Shown here one piece after another: positions 4,575 through 8,888 of a stretch of 8,888 bases of DNA. The position numbers were made by a program, and so were the translations under genes. The stretch lies in NCBI GenBank assembly GCA_013698305.1, contig JACCVC010000230.1, positions 1-8,888 of the forward strand, written 5' to 3'. The notes beneath the pieces were generated by a model, which did not search any database, was not told where the DNA came from, and was given only the letters and a program-made list of their open reading frames with translations. The stretch comes from Chloroflexia bacterium. Lineage in GTDB: Bacteria; Chloroflexota; Chloroflexia; Thermomicrobiales; UBA6265. Numbering within the stretch: position 1 is the stretch's first letter; the number at the start of each line of letters is the position of its first letter.

Positions 4575-7190
4575 ATGGTCAGGACGCCATCCGCTAAGCA
4601 GCCGATTTCCCTCACGCCTGTCCTGCCTGGCCAGCGCTCGTCAAGCGGGCCTGGCCGCCGCCCGTTGACGGAGTTGGTTGGCCGTGAGGAGGTGCTCGAA
4701 AGGATCTGCGAGATCCTGGATGCCGATAATGTGCGGCTCCTGACGTTGACCGGGCCCGGCGGCATTGGCAAGACCCGCATCGCGCTGGAAGTTGCCTTTC
4801 GCCTTGAGTCCGACTATGCCCATGGCGTGTGGTTCGTGCCGCTGGCCCCCGTGCTAGATGCCGAACATGTGCTACCCGCCGTCGCCCAGGTGGTCGGAAC
4901 TCGCGCCATGGGCGATGTCCCGGTGGCCGACGCGCTTGCCTCGGCCTTGCGGGAAAGGCATATGCTGCTGGTGCTCGACAACTTCGAGCATGTGGTGGAT
5001 GCTGCCGCGCCCTGGCTGGCTGGACTGGTGGCAGGCTGCCCGCGACTCACGGTGCTGGTCACGAGCCGGGCGGCGTTGAACGTCTCTGGTGAGCGAAGGT
5101 ATTCGATCCCCCCGCTATCGGCGCCGGCGCAGGGATCGGTCTCTGTCTCGACCGACAGTGCCGCGGTCAGGCTTTTCGTCACCCGGGCTGTCGCGGCTCG
5201 GCACGATTTTGGGCTGGATGCATCGAATGCCGGCGCCATTGGGGACATCTGTCACCAGCTGGACGGCATTCCACTGGCGATCGAATTGGCGGCGGCGCGA
5301 ATCAACGTGTTGTCGCCGAAGGATATCCTTGGTCGTCTGCCCGACCGACTCGCCCTGCTTGCGGATGGCGACCGCGACCTGCCATCGCGCCACCAGACGA
5401 TGCGGGGCTGTATTGCATGGAGCCACGATCTCCTCTCGGAACCGGAGCAGTGGCTGTTTCGCCGCCTCTCCGTGTTCGTCGGAGGATTCACGCTGGATGC
5501 GGCGGAATCCATCGGTCGAGAGCCAGGACTGCGATCCACCAATGGCGAAATCGTGGATGTGCTTGCCTCGCTGGTGGATCACAGCCTCATTCGACACGAG
5601 GCGAGTGGAAGCGGCGAGCCGCGATTCTGGATGCTGGAAACCATCCGACAATTTGGGCTCGAACGCCTGGCGGTCCATGGCGAGGAGGATCAGGCTCGTG
5701 ACGCTCACGCCGCCTGGTGCCTGCGCCTGGGTGAAAACGCGGAGATCGGGTTGGAGGGCGGTGAACAGGTGCGGTGGTTCAATCGCATCCAGGCGGAGCA
5801 TCCCAACATCCACTCGGTCTTCATCTGGTTGTTCGGTCAGGAGCGGATCGAGGATGCCGCCGACCTGGGATTGCGACTCATCTGCTTCCGCATGCTCAGG
5901 GGTGGCAATCGCGAGTTCCGACCGTACCAGGAGGCGATGCTGGCGCATTCCAGGCTGGCCGGACCCGTACTGGCCAGAGGCAAGGCCCTTGTCGCGATGG
6001 CTCCCGTGCTCCTGGGTGTGGGCGACACCCAGGCGTCGCTGGTGGCAAGTCGCGAGGCAGCGTCCATTCTTCGCAATCATGGGGAACGTGGATACGAGTC
6101 CATGGCATTGGGCAGCATGGGTATCGCCTTGCTGGCGAGTGACGATCTTGCCGGAGCGACGGCCATGTTTGAGGAGAGCATCGCCCTGGGCCGGGAGGAG
6201 AGTGTTGTTCGAAGTGTGAGCGCGGGTCTTGGCAGCCTCGGGATCATCGCGTGGATCCAGGGACGGATGGATGATGCCCTGGAGCTTCAGGAGCAGGCGT
6301 TGCGGGTCGCGCGCGACGGGCAGAACACGAGCCTCATCTCCGAGGCCATTGGTCACATTGGCGATATGGCGTTCGGTCGTGGTGACTACGATCAGGCGGA
6401 GTCGCTCTTTCGGGAGAGCATGATCCTTATCACCGCGCTCGGCAACAAGCGGGACATGCCGTACACGTCCCTCTCACTGGCGAAAATTGCCCGTATCCGC
6501 GGGGACTACGCCACTGCCCGCGGGCACATCAATGATGCGCTCACCGTCGCACGGGAGGTCGGTGACCTCGAAGAGATTGCCCAGGCATCAATGGCGTCAG
6601 GAAGACTCGCGAGCATGTTGGGACAGCCCGTCGACGCCGTGCGGGCATTGCGCCAGAGCATCGCAGCCTTTGAGGAGTGGGGTTCGGAATCTGGATTAGC
6701 CGGGTGCCTGGATGTCTATGCGACCGTCGCCATCCGCACGCGAGACGTGACTTCGGCGGCGAGGATGATTGGCGCCGCCGATGCGGCCCGAGCGCGGATC
6801 GGCATCGCCAGAACCGAGGGACCGCAACAGCGTGAACACCTCGAGCGGATGTCGGCTGTCCGGTCGGCGCTCGGAGAGGCTGCGTTTCTTGTGGCCTATG
6901 ACGCGGGCCGGACGATGGCGCTCGATCAGGCGGTGGCAGACGCGCTCGCCTTCGAGCCATCGGTTGCCGCGCGGAACCAGGACCTGCCGGGTGCGGCAGT
7001 GACACTTTCACCACGCGAGCTCGAGGTGCTGCGGTTGATGGCGGATGGATTGACCAACAGGGAGATTTCCGCCGCGCTCTGCATCAGCAACCGCACTGCC
7101 ACCAGCCATGCCAGCAATGTGCTGGGCAAACTCGGGCTCGACTCACGAACGGCAGCCGTAGCGTTTGCGATCCGCAACGGGCTCGCCTGA
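4575..7190 (+). CDS. ATPase/TPR regulator with C-terminal LuxR-type DNA-binding domain
   Basis: This 871-residue cytoplasmic regulator belongs to the STAND-type ATPases with a LuxR output. Residues 30-300 form the nucleotide-binding module: VGREEVLERI entry (35-44), Walker A G60-PGGIGK-T67, Walker B LLVLDNFEH (131-139), sensor LVTSRAAL (161-168) and the GIPLAIELAAAR motif (231-242). A winged-helix-like segment follows (about 290-340, RLSVFVGGFTLDAAE). Residues 370-760 are helical TPR-like repeats, the usual site for a ligand or protein signal. Residues 811-871 are a LuxR/NarL helix-turn-helix (LSPRELEVLRLMADGLTNRE, then ISNRTATSHASNVLGKLGL). The start at 4575 has only a weak GAG/TGGA ribosome binding site. 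ATP-driven oligomerisation probably exposes the DNA-binding domain. Targets are unknown; the two exported paralogues downstream on the same strand are possible ones. Confidence 0.93.
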   Translation: MVRTPSAKQPISLTPVLPGQRSSSGPGRRPLTELVGREEVLERICEILDADNVRLLTLTGPGGIGKTRIALEVAFRLESDYAHGVWFVPLAPVLDAEHVLPAVAQVVGTRAMGDVPVADALASALRERHMLLVLDNFEHVVDAAAPWLAGLVAGCPRLTVLVTSRAALNVSGERRYSIPPLSAPAQGSVSVSTDSAAVRLFVTRAVAARHDFGLDASNAGAIGDICHQLDGIPLAIELAAARINVLSPKDILGRLPDRLALLADGDRDLPSRHQTMRGCIAWSHDLLSEPEQWLFRRLSVFVGGFTLDAAESIGREPGLRSTNGEIVDVLASLVDHSLIRHEASGSGEPRFWMLETIRQFGLERLAVHGEEDQARDAHAAWCLRLGENAEIGLEGGEQVRWFNRIQAEHPNIHSVFIWLFGQERIEDAADLGLRLICFRMLRGGNREFRPYQEAMLAHSRLAGPVLARGKALVAMAPVLLGVGDTQASLVASREAASILRNHGERGYESMALGSMGIALLASDDLAGATAMFEESIALGREESVVRSVSAGLGSLGIIAWIQGRMDDALELQEQALRVARDGQNTSLISEAIGHIGDMAFGRGDYDQAESLFRESMILITALGNKRDMPYTSLSLAKIARIRGDYATARGHINDALTVAREVGDLEEIAQASMASGRLASMLGQPVDAVRALRQSIAAFEEWGSESGLAGCLDVYATVAIRTRDVTSAARMIGAADAARARIGIARTEGPQQREHLERMSAVRSALGEAAFLVAYDAGRTMALDQAVADALAFEPSVAARNQDLPGAAVTLSPRELEVLRLMADGLTNREISAALCISNRTATSHASNVLGKLGLDSRTAAVAFAIRNGLA

Positions 7191-7199
7191 ATTCCTCCT

Positions 7200-7244
7200 G
7201 GCAACACGCCATCCCTACGTACTTAAGGCAACAGGCGTGCTGCC
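7200..7244 (+). terminator. Weak hairpin after the LuxR-type gene
   Basis: GGCAACACGCC (7200-7210) pairs with GGCGTGCTGCC (7234-7244) at 10 of 11 positions across a 23-base loop, 10 bases after the stop codon. There is no T-tract, and the long loop makes it a marginal call. The loop contains TACGTACTT, which recurs upstream of the second exported paralogue. Confidence 0.3.
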
Positions 7245-7261
7245 TGGCGCTTTGTCGATTC

Positions 7262-7300
7262 CGTACTTTGGACGATGTGCCGCTCGCCTGCCCGGCGCAT
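7262..7300 (+). promoter_or_regulatory. Shared upstream element of exported paralogue 1: CGTACTTTG plus hairpin
   Basis: CGTACTTTG (7262-7270) is followed after 4 bases by a hairpin: ATGTGCCG (7275-7282) with CGGCGCAT (7293-7300), eight pairs including one U-G, and a 10-base loop. The same 9-base motif and an equivalent hairpin stand before the second paralogue, where the U-G pair is C-G. About 75 bases separate the hairpin from the start codon in both copies. It may be promoter plus leader structure, or a protein-binding palindrome. Confidence 0.4.
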
Positions 7301-7375
7301 GATGGTCGCATGGTCGTCGGATGACGGTCGGAACCAGGCGCTGGTTCAGGGGTGAGCAGAGAGAGGAGGGGCGTC

Positions 7376-7870
7376 ATGGCATCTACGAGCGGTATCCGCA
7401 CTGGCAGGCACGTCGATAACCGGCAGAAGGAGCAGAGCGAGATGAGCAGTCACGCGAGCGGAATCGGGAATATGGCGAGAATCGCATTGATCGGTATCGC
7501 CCTCTCGCTGGCGACAAGCCAGGCTGCCGGTGCGGACTCGCTCCGCCCGACGGTCGACGCTGGTGGACCAGGTGGCGGGACGTCCTCGGCAGAGGTGTAC
7601 TACGAGCTCGAGCACGAGCAGGGCCGACCCGTCGTCATCGAGCAGGCAGATTCCCAGTCCGCTGAGCTGGCTGCCTACCAAAGGTCACAGGTTTGGCCGA
7701 ACTTCAATCTGGGAAATACGGTCGCTCAGCAGCCGAACAACAGCGCGTCGGGAGGCGGCGCGTACGTCATTGTGGACGACCGCGGGAACGCGTCCGTTCC
7801 GGAGTGGGTAGCGGCGCCGTCACCACAGGGCAACATCATGACCTGTCCACCATGCGCAATGCAAGCCTAG
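7376..7870 (+). CDS. Exported small protein of unknown family, paralogue 1, C-terminal CxxC
   Basis: I do not recognise this 164-residue protein. From the ATG at 7376 (GAGGAGGG site 5 bases upstream) it has a polar stretch with RTGxHxD (8-14), a hydrophobic segment ARIALIGIALSLATSQAAGA (34-53) that looks like a signal peptide cleaved near AAGA53, then LRPTVDAGG (56-64) and a Gly-rich spacer. A YYELEHEQG patch, a polar Asn/Ser/Gly-rich stretch and AYVIVDDRG follow. The tail is C157-PP-C160-AMQA, holding its only two cysteines. Sixty-four N-terminal residues align without gaps to the next gene's product (33 identical by hand count). An internal ATG at 7442 with AAGGAG 9 bases upstream would give a normal-length signal peptide, so the start is uncertain. 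The function may involve disulfide or metal chemistry, or the tail may be a sorting signal; none is proven. Confidence 0.75.
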   Translation: MASTSGIRTGRHVDNRQKEQSEMSSHASGIGNMARIALIGIALSLATSQAAGADSLRPTVDAGGPGGGTSSAEVYYELEHEQGRPVVIEQADSQSAELAAYQRSQVWPNFNLGNTVAQQPNNSASGGGAYVIVDDRGNASVPEWVAAPSPQGNIMTCPPCAMQA

Positions 7871-7896
7871 GCGCGAATCGCCATCCAAACGCGCGA

Positions 7897-7931
7897 GGAG
7901 ACGCCGGGCGGCAAAGCTTCCCGGAGTCTCC
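7897..7931 (+). terminator. Hairpin after exported paralogue 1
   Basis: GGAGACGCCGGG pairs with CCCGGAGTCTCC at 11 of 12 positions (one G-A mismatch) around an 11-base loop, 27 bases after the stop codon. No T-tract follows. The position suits transcript end formation and suggests the two paralogues are separate transcription units. Confidence 0.5.
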
Positions 7932-8023
7932 CGTGGTCACTGTCTGGGCACCGGGTTCGGCGTGTGCCATCCGCTACAGCCCGGCCAGAGCCGACTTGAA
8001 ACATCATTCCACCGAATTGTTTA

Positions 8024-8086
8024 CGTACTTTGCGCAAACACCGATACCGTAGTTCCTCCGATGCGCCGCCGGAGCTCGCGGCGCAT
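8024..8086 (+). promoter_or_regulatory. Shared upstream element of exported paralogue 2: CGTACTTTG plus hairpin
   Basis: CGTACTTTG (8024-8032) is identical to the motif before paralogue 1 and is here part of TACGTACTTTG. The hairpin follows at 8061-8069 (ATGCGCCGC) and 8078-8086 (GCGGCGCAT), nine perfect pairs around an 8-base loop containing GAGCTC. The motif-to-hairpin gap is 28 bases against 4 in the first copy. A possible -35 box TTGAAA (7996-8001) has no good -10 partner, so the exact promoter is unresolved. Confidence 0.4.
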
Positions 8087-8160
8087 GATACCGCCATGAT
8101 CGTCGCGTGGCGATCAATACCGGGCATCAGGACCCGAAGCGAGAGGAAAGGAGTCACGCA

Positions 8161-8826
8161 ATGACACTGTCCGCAGAGCATCGAACCGGCTGGCACGCTG
8201 ATTACCTACACATGGAGCGGAACGACATGAACAACCATTCGACTGAGATCGCGAGCTGGCTTCGCGCAGGCATTGTCGGCATTGCGTTCTCCCTGGCGAC
8301 CGTTCAGGCTGCGGGCGCGGACGCGCTCCGACCGACCGTCGACGCTGGTGGGTCAGGAAGCGCCGCGAGCCAACCCTCGGCCGCATATGCGCCGATGCCT
8401 GAGCAGCCGGAATCAGTAGTGGCTTCGGCGTCAGAGGTGGCGCAGGAGGACCCGTATTATGCCATTGCGCACGAGCACGGAAACGGGACCTTCACCGAAC
8501 ATGCAACTGGCGAGATCGATCCGGCGGCTGAAGCGCGGAGAGCCATCGCTGCCAACGAGAACCTGCGATCCATCTTGATGATCGAGGGCAAGGAAGTCGC
8601 AAATGACGTCGCCGCGCCGGCATTCGCGGTGCATCCGAATCTCCGGTCGATTCAGATCATCGAGGGCAAGGAAGTCGCGAACAGTGAGGCAGTGCCAGCG
8701 TTCGCGGTCCACCCGAATCTCCGATCCATCCTGATCGTCGAGGGCAATCAGGCGGTTGCCGAAGTGGCCCGGCCCGCGTCGTTGAGCGCATACGCCATTT
8801 GCCTGGCGTGTTCCACGTTGGGGTAG
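8161..8826 (+). CDS. Exported repeat protein of unknown family, paralogue 2, C-terminal CxxC
   Basis: I do not recognise this 221-residue product, but it is clearly a paralogue of the preceding gene. The shared parts are RTGxHxD (8-14), the hydrophobic export segment GIVGIAFSLATVQAAGA ending at residue 53, LRPTVDAGG (56-64), and the tail C214-LA-C217-STLG with its only two cysteines. A PYYAIAHEHG patch matches YYELEHEQG of paralogue 1. The core differs: residues 134-211 are three 26-residue repeats beginning NLRSI and continuing I-EGKEVAN, then PAFAVHP, with the third diverged. The start at 8161 follows AAAGGAG by 7 bases; a second ATG at 8227 has GGAG 9 bases upstream and would give a shorter signal peptide. 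An in-frame GTG at 8107 is unlikely because it lies in the shared leader. It is probably secreted or surface-exposed, role unknown. Confidence 0.78.
   Translation: MTLSAEHRTGWHADYLHMERNDMNNHSTEIASWLRAGIVGIAFSLATVQAAGADALRPTVDAGGSGSAASQPSAAYAPMPEQPESVVASASEVAQEDPYYAIAHEHGNGTFTEHATGEIDPAAEARRAIAANENLRSILMIEGKEVANDVAAPAFAVHPNLRSIQIIEGKEVANSEAVPAFAVHPNLRSILIVEGNQAVAEVARPASLSAYAICLACSTLG
8560..8793 (+). repeat. Three in-frame 78-base tandem repeats
   Basis: Units at 8560-8637, 8638-8715 and 8716-8793 each encode 26 residues starting NLRSI. Units 1 and 2 agree at 21 of 26 residues and share 20 identical bases in their centre; unit 3 agrees with unit 2 at about 11 of 26. The gradient suggests recent duplication of the first two units. 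Length is a multiple of three, so copy number can change without breaking the frame. Confidence 0.9.
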
Positions 8827-8850
8827 ACCGTCAGGTTGTCTCGAAAACTG

Positions 8851-8883
8851 CACTCCCTCGTCAAAACTGGTGGCGAGGGAGTG
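8851..8883 (+). terminator. Terminator-like hairpin after exported paralogue 2
   Basis: CACTCCCTCG pairs perfectly with CGAGGGAGTG, and three more inner pairs (one G-U) give a 13-pair stem around a 7-base loop, 24 bases after the stop codon. The window ends 5 bases later, so a T-tract cannot be judged. Confidence 0.65.
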
Positions 8884-8888
8884 TCACG

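Noticed and set aside
5115..6356. A 413-codon open frame antisense to the LuxR-type gene
   Set aside because: The plus strand here encodes clear ATPase and TPR motifs. Long antisense frames are common opposite GC-rich genes, and the translated string shows no family motif.
4575..7190. The STAND-type ATPase as an antiphage (Avs/NLR-like) defence gene
   Set aside because: It ends in a LuxR-type DNA-binding domain and has no nuclease, protease or membrane effector. This architecture is a common transcription regulator, and no other defence genes are near.
8107..8160. GTG at 8107 as the start of exported paralogue 2
   Set aside because: This stretch aligns with the non-coding leader of paralogue 1 and lacks a ribosome binding site. 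The ATG at 8161 follows AAAGGAG at good spacing and aligns with the ATG at 7376.
1..8888. tRNA, rRNA, CRISPR array, insertion sequence or attachment site
   Set aside because: I scanned for cloverleaf-like arms, regularly spaced identical repeats, transposase or integrase motifs and terminal inverted repeats, and saw none. The only regular repeats are the 78-base coding units.

Overview
The window looks like a chromosomal segment from a high-GC bacterium, most plausibly a member of the Chloroflexota (Thermomicrobia-like). That guess rests on GC-rich codon use, a large ATPase/TPR/LuxR regulator, a persulfide dioxygenase fused to rhodanese domains, and a small Sec-exported calcium-repeat protein. 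There is no diagnostic marker gene, so the assignment is an inference. No rRNA, tRNA, CRISPR, transposase or phage gene is visible.

Layout. (1) Positions 1-1677: a cupin gene (minus strand, cut by the window edge) diverges from a TetR-type repressor gene. The repressor overlaps a P-loop kinase gene by 4 bases, so those two are probably one operon. The divergent gap holds a good promoter for the cupin gene and two GAAC-N6-GTTC inverted repeats that flank it, a simple picture of local repression by the TetR protein. A long hairpin closes the operon. (2) 1743-2360, minus strand: a secreted protein with RTX-type GGxGxD repeats. (3) 2361-2912: a 552-base stretch with no convincing gene, with GC falling to about 49% by hand count in its second half. 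(4) 2913-4304: a CstB-like persulfide dioxygenase/sulfurtransferase (metallo-beta-lactamase domain, degenerate rhodanese, active rhodanese). (5) 4339-4517, minus strand: the frameshifted C-terminal half of a cupredoxin gene, apparently a relic. (6) 4575-7190: an 871-residue ATPase/TPR/LuxR regulator.

(7) 7262-8883 is the most unusual part: two tandem paralogous genes for small exported proteins that I do not recognise. They share a gapless N-terminal block (hydrophobic export segment, then LRPTVDAGG), a YY/HE-x-G patch, and a C-terminal tail in which the only two cysteines form CxxC exactly four residues before the end. The cores between these landmarks differ completely, and the second gene carries three 26-residue repeats. 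Both genes also share a 9-base upstream motif, a 5' hairpin with a compensating base change, and two ribosome-binding-site/ATG pairs at identical spacing. This is the best candidate here for an undescribed protein family.

The window reads as a set of independent small units rather than one pathway: a repressor-controlled cupin/kinase locus, sulfur detoxification, and a regulator followed by cell-surface or secreted proteins. Any link between the LuxR regulator and the paralogous pair is only suggested by adjacency and orientation.
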